The notes under the pieces are model-generated. The model was not told the DNA's origin. It was given only the letters and a program-made list of their open reading frames with translations, and ran no database searches. The position numbers and the translations under genes are program-made. A stretch of 64,000 bases of DNA. Origin: Monomorium pharaonis (Eukaryota > Arthropoda > Insecta > Hymenoptera > Formicidae). Below, piece by piece: positions 24,791 to 37,403 of this stretch. The first letter of the stretch is position 1. Every line of letters starts with the position of its first letter. The stretch is from NCBI RefSeq assembly GCF_013373865.1, contig NC_050472.1:20706636-20770635 (forward strand), written 5' to 3'.

Positions 24791-26944
24791 TTTCTTTTCG
24801 TCTCTTTCTCGTATCTTCGCCACTCTCGGCTTCATTCTCCCGATGACGCTGCCCTCATCGGGCAAAAGTATTTTAGTAATGGCTATCTAGACCTTTCCTC
24901 ATCAATCTAAGAGGAAACGTGCTTCTCCTCATTTTGTCATTTTTCCTGACTCAAGATCCGGCGCTCTCTGACATCTTTTTACACGATGACATTGATATTC
25001 GTTGAATCCCAACATCTAAAGGTCGAAATCTAATGTTCCTCGATTGTTCCATCGCGCTAATTTCCTTTTCTGCGTCATAATTGCTAAAAGACAACGTGTC
25101 GATCCTTTAGTCATCGTTATAATAAAGCTAGCGTTCTTTTTTCTTTTTCTTTTCGAACACGAAGGATTCTTCTCTCTCGGCAAGTGCATGTGGGTCGTCG
25201 TTGAAAGGTCGCGCGCGAGTTAACGTCATCGACAACGGCCGCCGCTTACCCTCGCCCATTGCATTCCCGCGACTTCGTGTGTACTGACACCCGACGTCTA
25301 TTATTTTCTAACATCGTAAACGTCGAATAAACATTAAGTAACAAGCACTTAACCGAATAAACCGATCAAACGAGGTCGGAGAAAGGTCTGCGAAAGGTCG
25401 CGCGGAATGCTAATCATTGAAACGACAAGCCGTCGGACCGCAATTCCGGTTGTTCCTATCTCAGCATGCGTAGTAAACTTGTAAACCAAAGAAGAACAGT
25501 GACTATCATCAGGCTGGCGATATTCAAGTCGAAATCTATCATTTAAAATTAATTAATATTATTTTCTTTCTAATCTTTTCTAAATAGTCCTAAATAAAAT
25601 GATTCATATAAAATTCAATAATATCCTTTTCTTTTCATTCTCTGGATTACGTTGAATGGTGAGTTAATCCATAATTATTATATAATTACAGGTAAATAAG
25701 ATCATAATTAAACACATGATATAATTGATGTTCAAAAATGATTGATATTAGATAAATTATTAATATAGGTAATATTCGACTTAAAAAAATGTAATTTTTT
25801 AAAATTAATTTTAAAATGTAGCACAACCGACCGCGTTAATGGGAGACGCATTGGTGGCTCCGTGTTGTTGCCACAGTGACTCCAGCGTCTCTCTCGGAAC
25901 GAATCTTGTTCGCGCGATCGCGTTGCATACCTACGCCCGTGCATTTTAAACAGCTTGTTTTATGCGGCCCGAAATGAACTCGAAAAAAATCGGCGGGCTT
26001 CCTCCCTTTCTTAATGGAGTCGTAACTTCTAGAGATGCCCTCCTCGGCCCGGCTCACGTTAGAGAGGATCTCACATCGCCCGGACGTAACGTGCGGCGCG
26101 ATGCAAAACGCTGTCTCGTCGTCCCGCGTCCATACAGTGACGTGCGCCTCGAAGAGAGAGCCCTGCTCTTCTCCTCGGCCGTCACGCCATCCGGAACAAT
26201 GCCGCTCACTGTTTCGCGCGCGGGACCGGCCCCGCAGCCTCTTCATTCGTGCTGGACCCCGATCCGCCGAAAATTCGTTTACGCAGCGCGACCATCACTT
26301 CGCGACGTCGGAATTACGCGAGCTGTTCCTAACCCAGTCGCTTAACTTAAATGATGTGATAAAAGAAACGACTGCGTATTTTTTATTTGACACTGTTAAG
26401 GAACCTATTACAAGTGTTTAAGAAAGTCAGCTGTGTCAAATGGGATTTTTAACATTCTTTCTTTAATATTAATGAGCGTAAATATCTCTTCGATTTTAAA
26501 GAATGTTACGATTTGAATTAATACCTCATTCCTTCTACCATAGAATTCTGTAATGGCATTATTGTTATTGTTACGTAGATATTACATATGGCAAGAAAGC
26601 CATGTAACAATGCTGATACTACCAATAAAATCGAAAATCCTGCTATTAATACAGTTAAAATAATTATTAAAATAAATTACTACATAGATTAATGATAGGA
26701 AACGAGTGCGCAAATATGATTTCGCAAATATGATATTCGAGAACAAGAAAGCAAGACGGTGCATTTAATTATTGTATTTTATGAGGAAAGTCCGGCGCAT
26801 CACGGATGTGGCAACGACGCCCAAAAATAAAGATTACTGCATCCGAAAATTCCCTGCATCATTAAGCGCGCATTGGGTGTCCGTGCCTTGAACACAGACA
26901 TAATACAAACTGGTTTCCTGGAAACTTGACCTTTAATCATCCAC

Positions 26945-26957
26945 GCCTCTCTCTCTC

Positions 26958-26998
<41 letters not shown>
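26945..26998. repeat. (CT)n microsatellite
   Basis: Longest TC/CT run in the window, about 37 uninterrupted bases after a shorter CT run and CCCC. Confidence 0.9.
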
Positions 26999-27001
<3 letters not shown>

Positions 27002-30000
27002 CGAGAATCCCCCCGCGATTACTAATTGAATCCTTCGTTGTTTCATCTATCAATCGCCAATGGCGCAACGATGCATCGAACAAAGTGCACGATCTCTATC
27101 GCACATCCGTCCTTAAAATCTTTGTTACATTTCCGTAAAGTGGCGAAGATATAAATTTTGTTAACCGAATTATCTCGACTCATCTCTCAAAGAAATACAA
27201 CATCGTTCGTTCCTTCACACTCAGATTTTATAAAGTCCAATCAAAGACGAAAACAAAGAAAAATAACAAAAACTCACAACTACATTTTGCAAAATGGATC
27301 TTTAATATTTGACTTCATTACGTCGCGATAATGTAACATTTTGTGGCGAAAATCGTGAGATTCCAGATCCGCCAAGTTTTACAACCCCGGCTGCATCTTC
27401 CCTTGACGTGACGTAAGTGTCATTTACGGAAGGAAAAAAAAACGGTTCGTCTGAGCTTTTAATTTTTCCGAGTAGGGTAAGGTAGAGATTAAATAATCTC
27501 GCCGTGCACGTCGAAATGCTCGGCGCCATTAGCGGCTTTAATAAAGAAAAAAGAAAAAAAAAAGAAGGAAGAACGTATGTACGCTGTATAACGTGCGCGC
27601 GGCTCTCGCTTATGCGCTCTAAAATTAACATCGCGCAGCGGCGGCGCGAGCTATCGGCGATCGATTTTCCGCATAGTTGCATCGACACGGTAAGAAAAAA
27701 AGAGAATTTAAAATAAGGGCTAGGTAATACAAAACAAAAGGCGGGGGACAAAGTGTGCCAAGAAGTGTCTCGGTGCGCGCGTGCAACGACACTAATCCGA
27801 CCTTTGGCGCGAGGAAGGACGAGCAGTCGCATGTAAAAAATGCAACCGAGGCGACCTATTCCACCGTGAAACTAATGCAACCCCGGCGAGGCAGAAACGC
27901 CTCGCGTTCTAGCTGGAAAAAGTCAGCGTGACGAGCGCCGTCGCTGTGTGGTGTGTGTATCAATTTTCAGATTACAACGAAACAACCTTCCGCTCGTGCT
28001 TTTTTTTTTCCCCTCTCTCGCCCTTCCTCGCTCATTTTCTTCCCGGAAAAAAAAACCCCGCGTATCGATCGTGACACTTTTTAATGCGTTTTTTTTGCAA
28101 TGCATTTATTTCTCGCGGGTCCCCCTCTCGTTTTGCACTTTTTGCGCGCCCACGCCCGTTTTTCCTCGCATTTTCACCCGCCACTCCGAGCGAGCAAGCG
28201 AAAAGTTATCCCGGAGTCTCCAACGTGAATTACGATACCACGCTTTACTTTCGTTTAGGAGCTCTTATTGCTCCTATGCATGTCGGAGAGCGATGGGCAA
28301 CAACAAATTTTCTTCCGGGTAGCTGGTGACTCATTTCATACAGCGATAATATTCTTTAAAAAATGCTGATAATAAACCAAACGCTGTGGAAAGCGTGGAA
28401 AACGTGCGGAAAAAAAAGAGATGATTGCCCAGCACATTTCTTCAACCTAATAAATTCGTACGTGAACGCGCGGGCTCTCTGCACGTGCTCTCCAATCCGA
28501 GGTCCGAGGTCGCAGCACGCTATAGGCGCGCTTTTGTATTGGCGTGCCTGCTAGCGCCACGCTACGACAAAACACAGAACCGTTTTGACGTTTTCCCAGG
28601 CGCAGAGAGGCTTCGATGGTACAAACATATCTTCCGCGACAGGTTTTATTCGCTCGCCAAGTAAAATCCACGTAGGATTTAAAAAAACGCGCGTTTCACC
28701 AATTGCGTCTTTTTTTAAGTGTAACTGGTATAGGAACAACCAATTAGGCAACTCACTGGGTCTATGGCAGCGTCCGATTGGCTAAAATAAGCTGCGATTC
28801 CCACACCCGAAGAACTCGATTAACGAACAGCACTTGTATTTCAAGCACTGAGCGGAAAATATTTCTTTATTAAAAATTCCATTATTATTTTGATGAAGAT
28901 AACCTTATTGAATACCGTACTAAACAGAAAGCCGACAAAACACCAAAAACTCCAATCATCCTTCTTCTAACCCGCAAAAAATACAAAAGAAATTGCAAAC
29001 CTGTAAATAACATAGTAAATGCAAATGCTATAATATATTTAGTCTCACAAATTCAAATTTTAATTGATAAAATATTGTAGAATCCATCGGAATAACGTTC
29101 TAAGTGAAGAAAAAACCGTCAAAGTACCATCAAAAACATGGTCATCATTCTTCCTGAATGAATCAAATGCGAATTAATTACTGAATAAAAAATTACAGCA
29201 TTCGTTTATTTACAGCAGAACATATATGCTGCGCTATCAAAAGCATCTTTAAACATTTGCTTAAGATTAAAATAATTAAATAAATTCGAATGTCACAAAG
29301 TACCAATATGATTACATGACTTCTTAATACGCGAAATGACAATGGAGTAATAGGCGTTTCCGATGTGATTTTCAGCCTAAATCTAACATACACCGCATCT
29401 CTTTCTCTCTCGATCCTTTTAACTTTCGTATCTGTCGCGAATGTGGCAACCATTAACGCTAATCAGCCGCGTAGAATGTTGTAAACTTTTTGGCGCGAGT
29501 TACGGCGATTACGAGCCGTAAGAAAGTTACGATCAAAATGCAGTCACGATCAGGAGGAATTACATATACGTCCGTTCGTGCTCTGTAATTATCCCGAACG
29601 AGATTCCACCAGTCCTGAATAAAACCGCTTGACTCGCGCACGCGGGAACTCGGAAACGAGAGAGAGATATATGATTGATGTAACAATCCCCGAAAAAAAT
29701 TCCCAGTAGGCGCAAACAAACTCAATTGTTGTACAAAAAAAGTGTACGTAGACTCTAATCTCTGGTGTGCACATGCGCGAGATTTATTTCTTAAAAAAGC
29801 CTCTGTAAAAGTGTTGTTACTCTATGATATTGTTTTGTCATACATCGGCAAAAAATTAATACTTTAACACAAATCTAAATCGCTTTTAAAATTCTTTCCA
29901 ATCACTAGATATAATAATACTTCTGCACGTCAAATATTCAGAAGCATTCAAGTCGACGCGTAACTCTGTACTTTTATATTTATATAATGAATCGTGGCAA

Positions 30001-31664
30001 TAAATTGCTTAGCGACAAGACAAAGGTCCCGACGATAAACTTACTATATACTGTAGACATCCGATATCGCTTGAAGAAAGCATAGAATCTTTGTAAACAA
30101 CACAAATATCTATGCCCATTTATACTTTTGTAATATCAGACGAAAGCTTCTATTTCTGGATCTATCTCTTAAACCGTGTTCAGAAACATTACCCAAACAT
30201 CGACTACCTTTATCTTTATTTACATTTAATGATAACAAGGATGTTTCCAAGTATATCTCGGAGAAGCAGATGTCCTAACCAGGAAGCAAATATCGTTTCG
30301 TCACGTCGGCGAAATAAAGGGGACGGTAAGTAGATATCTTTTGCCGTTTTACAAGCGGTGCACGCCATACTTATTAAGCGATATCGGATATCTCACTAAA
30401 TCTCGCATACTTATCTATAATCTCTACAACAACGTTCGGGAGTCTCCGATCCGCATTTCAATTTCACGTGGCCGCCGACAAGTCGGCTCTACCTGGACCG
30501 TGCACGGCGAAGAGTGCGCATGTAGATAAGGCAGATGCTACGGCGAAGATTGCGCCCGGCGGACACTGCTGACACTTAACAGGGTCCAATTAAAGCCATT
30601 ACACGATTAATTGTCTGATTAATTTATACCTAGCCGCGCTCGGAATTATACCCTCGCCGAATCGACCCGAATCGGCCGGTGGAGCTTGTTACTTTCTATC
30701 GCGCGCTTCTCGAGCGAACGGCACGTCGTGTACAAAAGGCGAGTACTATCGCGAAAATGTGTATCGTCCTTTTTCGCACTGGTCTCGCGTTTATCGCAAA
30801 AATTTTAATTGAAAACATCTTAACAGGTTAATCACGAAAACGAAAGTAATAATAACTATTGCAGCTCGAGAGGAAAGATGACCAAAATCGTGATAATGAT
30901 GAATGATGCCTGATTTCGGAACTTTACATCCACTTTCCTCGTGTTAACACGCGGCATTTGGAAAAGTTACTAGACAAACCGTGCGAAAAGCGTTCCTGCC
31001 GCTCGATAATAATTCGCGACACGTCCGTAATCGCGTTTCACGGTGGATTTCGCGACGGGAGACGGCACGTAGGACGATCGTTGTACAAACATTCTGATCT
31101 TTATTCATGGGAGGGACTCCCGTTGGCCGCTATTCGCCATTGTTCAAGCGTTCGCGGATCGCACGATATGTCGGCCGTGTAAACGCACAGGAGATAGGAT
31201 GTACGCACTGGCGGCGTACGTGTCTTTTCGTTTCTTGCGAAACGGCGAATGGCCGTGAGAGACCGGGATCACGGAAATCGCTCGCTATTACACGCCGTCG
31301 GCATCGCGTTGGTTAGAGGCCGCAATTATCAAACCATCCGTGGACGCGCGATGGATACTGATAATTCGAAAATTACACCTTCCGGAGCGGCCTGAAATTA
31401 AAACGCTACACCCGTGATATTCGCACGGGCGCGCGATCTTACGCCGTCCCCACTTTTTCGCACGTGGTATCGAGAAAATATATAATGCGCTATTACTTAA
31501 TTATTTAAGATAAATATTATCATGACAAAAGAATCTCGCGCGATTAGAATCTGAATCAACTGTCAAGCGATTCTAATTTTCTAAACTGCCGATTTTTCTT
31601 CGTTACATAAACATAAAAATTAAAATATCAAAAATGCTTTTGTTTCATGTATGGTAAATGTAAT

Positions 31665-31735
31665 ACGTAAAAATATTAACATTTATTATACGTAGAAAGT
31701 ATTAACATTTTACATACGCCGAAAATATTCAATTG
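31665..31735. repeat. 25-26 bp tandem repeat, about 2.7 units
   Basis: Units begin ACGTAAAAATATTAACATTT, ACGTAGAAAGTATTAACATT and ACGCCGAAAATATTCAATT, ending ATTAT or ACAT. A diverged short minisatellite. Confidence 0.6.
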
Positions 31736-32196
31736 TTTCCAATCCGTAAAAAAGTTTTATTATTTAATATGTTTCATCACACATAATATTTTGAGTGAAT
31801 TGATCAAATTAAAATGCTTTTATTAGAATACACGCGTTTAGGGTTATAGGTATATCTAATCAGGCAAAAAATAAATTTATTAGCGTAGTTTATTTCGTGT
31901 CATCGTAATAAATAATAATTACTCTACAGATAGCAAAATGATTTGTTAAGAATTTAATTTTATTTGTAGAATTTGCAAATTATTTCCTTTCCCCCAACAA
32001 AAAAACATATACTAGTAGTAATAGATACTACTCCGCTTTGCTAAAAAAAATTCACTCACTTTTTCTATGGACAAAAGTCAATAAAATCTTTCAGCGAAGC
32101 AAAATTTGCTATCAAATTAAATAATTACTAAATGCTACAATTTCGCAGCAACAAAATTCTTTTACTTTTGTGAATCCTTATCTCTGAGTTAATATA

Positions 32197-33633
32197 CAAT
32201 AACGGCCAAAAAAATAGAGCCAGTAATAACAGCATTTTAGGTCAAAACGTATTTTTAGTTTAAAATAAGTACTTATACATTCTACAAGGAGAACAAAATA
32301 AACTGCAAATCAAGTCTTTTGCGGCAAAATAAGAAATCCCAATAAAACCTTCCGTTTACTAGATATCATATTTAAATATTTTAACAAAAAATAGTATCTT
32401 TTAGGTCCATTATCACTCAAGTGCATTAATACTTTGTAAGGAATCCATTATTTCCATTCTTCAAAGTTTGAGTACCAAGCTTTTTTGATTTCTTCCCGGA
32501 GTTTGTCAAGATTTGTGGCTTTCAAACGATCTTTTTTTTTTTATCAGTACTGTGCCATAAGTTTTCTGTGGGATTTAAATCCGGACTCTGCGGCTCTAAA
32601 ACAAGAATTTTTTCCTTGATAAAATTCTTTACGATCTTAGCATGTTTTGAATCGTTGTCGTGCATAAATTTCCATATGACAGGCATCTCATCCCCGGCGT
32701 AAGATAACATAACGTCTTGTAGAATGCATTTGTACATTTCAAAATTTATATTGCCGTCAATTCGAAAAATAATAATACCATACTTGGAAGAACATCGCAC
32801 AATTTGGGATTATTTTATTGGTTTGGTGGCCGTCGCACATATACCTTTTCATCAAAGGAAAATTTATTAAACTTCGATTCGTCGGACGGCACATTACGCC
32901 ACCATAAATCATTCCTTCTTTTATGCCTGTTGGCAAAAGCTAATCTTTCACGGACATTTTGTTTAGACACATGTGGCTTTTTCTTAACAATGAGACCATT
33001 GAGTTTTGCATCACGCAGTTTTCCTTTAATAATAGTCGATGTCGACAGTTTAACATTGGCTTGACTGAATAGTATCTCTTTTAAATGTGACGCAGGTAGG
33101 GTAAGGGTCTTTTTTAACTTCCTTACAGATCAGTCGGTCCAAGCGCGCAGAAGTTTCTCAAGGCCTTCCTCGATTCTCAGGTGTTGGCATTGTTCCCTTT
33201 TAATTTTTTTTATGGCATTCTGAACGTGTTTTCGTGAAACATTCAATTCTTTTGCATTTAAATTCTGTTCGTTGTTAAGTCTTGTTTCTACATTTTAAAC
33301 GTTAGCTCATATAAATATCGTAAGTAAGCGAAGATAGGTTGTGATTTGTTTACGAATAATAATAGGCGTCCACGAGGATTAAAAAATTTACTTCAATTGA
33401 GTGCGATATAAAGTGGCTCTATTATTTGAACCCATTTAATTCTTATCTTCAAGGTCTATTTAATTCCGTTAGACTTCATAGCATTCTTACACGACTACAG
33501 AGTAGCAATGTCTTTTCTAAACTTGTATAATGATGAATAATCGTTCCGCCACATATAATATTAAAACAATCGAAAGACAATGGCTCTTCTCATTGCCGGC
33601 AGGAGTGGCTGTATTTTTTTTTGACCGCCATTG
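32197..33633 (-). mobile_element. Degenerate Tc1-like DNA transposon
   Basis: The element is 1437 bp and flanked by TA on both sides (32195-32196 and 33634-33635), the target duplication of the Tc1/mariner superfamily. The left end reads CAATAACGGCCAAAAAAATA and the right end, reversed, CAATGGCGGTCAAAAAAAAA; both continue into AGCCA, giving terminal repeats of about 25-30 bp. The interior holds a broken minus-strand transposase (separate entry). Terminal repeats, TA flanks and the protein remnant agree, so the call is firm; the family within Tc1 is not determined. Confidence 0.93.
32522..33290 (-). pseudogene. Tc1-type transposase pseudogene
   Basis: Broken minus-strand remnant of a DDE transposase that would cut and rejoin the element's ends. 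Reading from 33290 down: a helix-turn-helix remnant (ELNVSRKHVQNAIKK); a GRP motif followed by an in-frame TGA at 33158-33160 where the family has GRPR (an Arg CGA would become TGA by one C-to-T change); a frame change; SDESKFN with the first catalytic Asp (32881-32883) and VRRPP; a stop and frame change near 32800; then HDNDSKH with the second Asp (32657-32659) and SPDLNPTENLW with the Glu (32564-32566). Only 30 residues separate the last two catalytic residues instead of the usual 34, so short in-frame deletions are likely. It cannot make active protein. Confidence 0.93.
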
Positions 33634-35503
33634 TAAATGAGCAATCGTCTCAAACTAACCAGTGATAATCTCTATCTACTCGCACGATGTACAATTGACT
33701 CCATGTTCGTTTGACGTATACTTTATCGCTTTTATCTCGACGCTTTCTTTCGTGTTGCTAAAACATTCACATTCGATTCGCCCGTGCATTTCCCTCCCTC
33801 ATTTCTTCCATCTATTTCCTGAATCTAAATTATACCAACCTGTCAAAAATTGTCCTAATGGATGGCCACGTTATTATTCGTGAAGATTTATGTGCTAACT
33901 AAAAGCCGGAAAAGAAAGAAAGAAGAGCGTCATGTCGATATTACACTCGTTTAACTCGTATAAACAGATAATTGTTAACTTTGTGCATTAACTTTATGCA
34001 ACAAAATGAATAAATATAATTACAAGATCACTTGCACGTACCTATCACGATTTTTAATTATAATGAAAACGTAATTACGTGAAACGTAAGATTACATGGA
34101 GCATTTATATAATATATATAAAATGCGGAAGTTATATAAAGTTCATAAACACTTCGTATTGTGATTTATACATATTTGCAATATCTCTAATTTTGACGTA
34201 ATGTTTATGTCACAACATTCGAGACGGATATTATCACTCGGGAAATTAAATGTTAAGGCATGCGATTTAATCGTCTAATAACTGATAGTGAATAACACCT
34301 TTGCCTAACAGAAATAATGAACTTTCTTCTCGATTATCTTAAGATAAATATTTACGTTACATGGTGTTTTTTTTTTTTATTTCTTCTCTTTCGTCATCAA
34401 TAATCACGAAACAGTATTAACGATAGTTTTGCTGTCGCTCTTTTTATACACACATTCATTAACTTTTTCGTTCACTTAAGGAAAAATTTTATTCTAGTTA
34501 ATGCTCTTTAAAATAATTATCTTTAAAAAAATTTAGATCACATTATGATATTAGAGATTATTCACTTAATTTAAAATTATAACGATAACGAGAGTTTTCT
34601 TTTGGCATTAATAATGAAATTTAAGAAAACAAACAGCCAGCCAGTATCGTCGTGTCCAAACTCAATAAACATAAAACAGCATTAATAATTCATTCATTAT
34701 CGCTAAAAACAAATTCAAGAATTAAAATAAAAGAAACGTTCTAAATTGATGAGAAAGTTATACAATTAACGCCACGGGAGAGAAAAGTAGATATATATTA
34801 AATATCAATATAAAAAGGTCTCTTAAATTTTCGCGTTTTTGATATTCGGCAAGTATTTATGAATTCGACAAATCAAAAGAACAACAAAGAATAATTTTCT
34901 TCAACAAAAATACCATTTTTAGAAAAAAATATTACTTTTTTAATATCTTGATTACACATAAGCTATTATTATATATGTATAAGTTCCTTCGAGAGCTGTA
35001 CTGAAACTGTAGCACTTGGAATTACCCTGTTACATCATAATCGGGTGGAAGAGTATAAAACTTTTATTCGGATTTGATCCCCTTGGCTGGGAAGTCGAGG
35101 GGGTGCGGGCGCATCCCCTCGCCGATACCTGGTAGCATGGCGGCAATGCGGGGTAGACAGGTATAACGTAGGTGTACGTAACGCGCGCGTATGTATGTGT
35201 ACGTTCGCGTGCAAGAGGCAGTAACCCTCAAGGTAAGGCGAAATGCCACCTGGCAGGTTTTTGTGACGTTGCGCGCGAGATGCGATATTGTTTTTGCCCC
35301 CTCGGCCTGAGCCCGAGCGGAGGAGCTGCCTTCAGCTTCTACCCCCCTACGTTTCTACCTTCTTTCCTCCACTGTCGCCCCACTTCCGGTGTGGGTAGGA
35401 CCCGGTAGCCAATAGGAGGTTGGGTACCACGCCTCCCCCACCCACGCGCACCTGCGTCCACGCCCGCCAATCGTAGGACGAACTACCTGGAGAACCAAGT
35501 CAC

Positions 35504-35580
35504 CGCGATGCGCGAGCGAGAGAGAAAGAGAGAGAGAAAGAGAGAAAGAGAAAGGGAGAGGGAGAGAGAGAGGGCCAGAG
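35504..35580. repeat. (GA)n-rich tract
   Basis: Interrupted GAGAGA/GAAAGA units, the start of a purine tract continuing to 35645. Confidence 0.85.
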
Positions 35581-35717
35581 AGGGACAGAATGGCGGACGT
35601 GCGAGCGAGAAGAGGGCGAGGACGGAGAAAGGAGAGAGAGGAAGATGCATCCTCCGCAGTATAACTTGGACGCGCACGCTCCGATCGCACCTCTCTTCCT
35701 CTCTCCTCTCTTCTTTT

Positions 35718-35756
35718 CTTCCTTCCCTCCCTCCCTCCCTCCCTCCCTCCCTCCCG
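35718..35756. repeat. (CCTC)n short tandem repeat
   Basis: Seven or more CCCT units, then CCGCCCGTCGGCCGGCCGGC. Confidence 0.85.
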
Positions 35757-36957
35757 CCCGTCGGCCGGCCGGCCGCTATTGCTCGACGCATTCTCCTTCT
35801 TGTTGTTCTTCTTCTCCTCCCGCAGCCGCCCTCCGTCACTCCTCGTTTCCCTTCTTTCGCCTCTTTGTGCCGAGGGCCGAGACTTCTTCTTCTTCTTCTT
35901 CTCGATAGGCCACGTAGGTGCGCGCGCGTTTCGTTTCTTCCCTTTTGCCGTTAATTTTCTTTACGCGCGACCGCGTTTTTGCCCCCCCCCCTCCGTCCCC
36001 CCGGCGGCCGCTCCATTACCACTGAATTCTTCTTTCGGCGATATTTCGAGCTGTTTATCGGCCGTAATGGCCGCGACCTCGAGCGCGTCTCTCTTTCGGC
36101 ACGACCGAGCCCTTTCATTCTCTGTCCTGTCGCGAGCTTTCCCGTCGCGGTCTTTATCGCGCCGCTCTGATTCAAGCCTTTAACCGTAACAAATCGGCAC
36201 CAAATATGTCGAAGGGATGCATGCCACGTCATCTGATGTTTGATCGAGTTGGCGTGCTATTAAAAAAAAAAAGCCAACTCCGAAGTAATTCAGAATCCAA
36301 TTGCTAAAGCACAATCGTCTCTCGGCTGAACGTACGAATTTCGTTATTCAATTCAGCTGTGGTCACATCTCACGCGTGTGTGCGTCAACTCGTCGTCGAT
36401 TCGCGATCTGAATCGTCCAGGTAAGTGTCATTTGCCTTGAACTTACGCAGAACTACGTGGTAAGGAAAGAGGAGGGGGGGGGGAGAGAGAAGCGCGAGTT
36501 ATGCATCACCTGAGCCATTTTTGCAGTGGATCGCGCAAAAGGGTCCTTGGGCCCGCCAAGTTTGGAAAGCCGCCCGGATCCAGGAGCGACCTTTTACGGA
36601 CGTCTAGCCATGACGACCAGTAACCGCCTTCAACTTGAAAATCTTACGCGAACGAGAGTCTACTAGGCCGTCGGATCCGCGAACACGATCCGTCGCAACA
36701 AACACTTTAATATCAACAATCAATTTTGTTATACTAAGCTTATGTGAAAATCTGATACATTATATCTGTCGATTAAAGTTTCAATATAGTTACAACGAAA
36801 ACGATGAAATTGTTTATCTGCTGCCGTCAATTATTTTTTACTTAAAGAAAATCAACAGTTTCTTAATCATTTCTGCAACGAATTTTAAATTTCTAATTTT
36901 ATTTAATACAGAATTTTAATACAAAAATGACAAATCTTTTGCCCCGTCCTAATAACA

Positions 36958-37403
36958 TACACAGAAAAAAACGTTTTTACTGAGGTATTTAAAAGTTTAA
37001 TTACACAGAGAGAAAGATTTCTTTAAATTTAATAAACAGTTCGACTATTCCAAAGCACATATATTTCTTCGGTTTTAATAAATTTTTAGACAGATTTCTT
37101 TAGATTTAATAAAATTGATTAGAAACAAAGAAATATATGCTTTGGAACAGTCGAATAAAACGGTTTATTAAAAAAGAAATCATTCTCTCTATGTAGATAA
37201 ATCTAAAAATAATTTTGTTGAACCATCAATTACGTAGGAGTCTCAAGCTAATAATAAACGCTGCAAAAAATCTGGACATTTTAGCATCCTATATACATAA
37301 CATTTTGAGGGTTCAATAAAATTTTTAGATCTGTATCTGTATATAGCTAAATTTTTTAGATACTTCAGTAAAACCATTTTTTCATGAACAATAAAGAACA
37401 GAG
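36958..37403. mobile_element. Inverted-repeat element, family 3, interrupted by a family 2 MITE
   Basis: The left arm begins TACACAGAAAAAAACG and continues as TTTTTACTGAGGTATTTAAA; it is cut at a TA by the element at 37002-37195 and resumes as GATAAATCTAAAAATAATTT, TTGTTGAACC. The right arm, reversed, runs GGTTTTACTGAAGTATCTAA, then GATCTAAAAATTTTATTGAA. Removing the insert restores two comparable arms. Outer borders are approximate. Confidence 0.65.
37002..37195. mobile_element. Palindromic MITE, family 2, copy 1 (nested)
   Basis: 194 bp that folds almost end to end on itself. It starts TACACAGAGAGAAAGATTTC and its other end, reversed, is TACATAGAGAGAATGATTTC; both arms continue through a GTTCGACT/TCCAAAGCA block to ATATTTCTT. 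TA at both borders. It sits inside an older inverted-repeat element (36958-37403). Non-coding. Confidence 0.88.

Larger units (their letters stand above)
21001..25850. other. Non-coding, GC- and purine-rich then AT-rich
   Basis: GC-rich at 21.1-22.9 kb and 24.0-24.85 kb, the latter strongly purine-rich on the plus strand from 24250. AT-rich at 23.4-23.9 and 25.5-25.8 kb. No gene recognised. Confidence 0.5.
25851..32194. other. Non-coding, mostly AT-rich
   Basis: A CpG-rich island at about 25.84-26.35 kb is open in three frames without any recognisable product; others lie at 27.3-28.6 and 30.5-31.4 kb. CCAAT-type words cluster at 28.70-28.78 kb but no exon follows. Confidence 0.5.
33636..36957. 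other. Non-coding: AT-rich, then GC- and repeat-rich
   Basis: AT-rich to about 35.05 kb, then CpG-, GA- and CCTC-rich to 36.6 kb. Long open frames at 35.4-36.2 kb come from simple repeats. Confidence 0.5.

Noticed and set aside
24106..24865. Long open frames of 148-179 codons on both strands
   Set aside because: They reflect strong purine/pyrimidine bias and a GA repeat; the proteins are low complexity.
25836..26421. Three overlapping open frames of 127-136 codons
   Set aside because: Open in several phases on both strands with no family resemblance; best explained by stop-poor CpG-rich DNA.
32804..33064. Plus-strand open frame of 86 codons
   Set aside because: It is the antisense of the Tc1-type transposase remnant.
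35355..36183. Arg/Glu- and Ser/Pro-rich frames
   Set aside because: Generated by GA and CCTC simple repeats.
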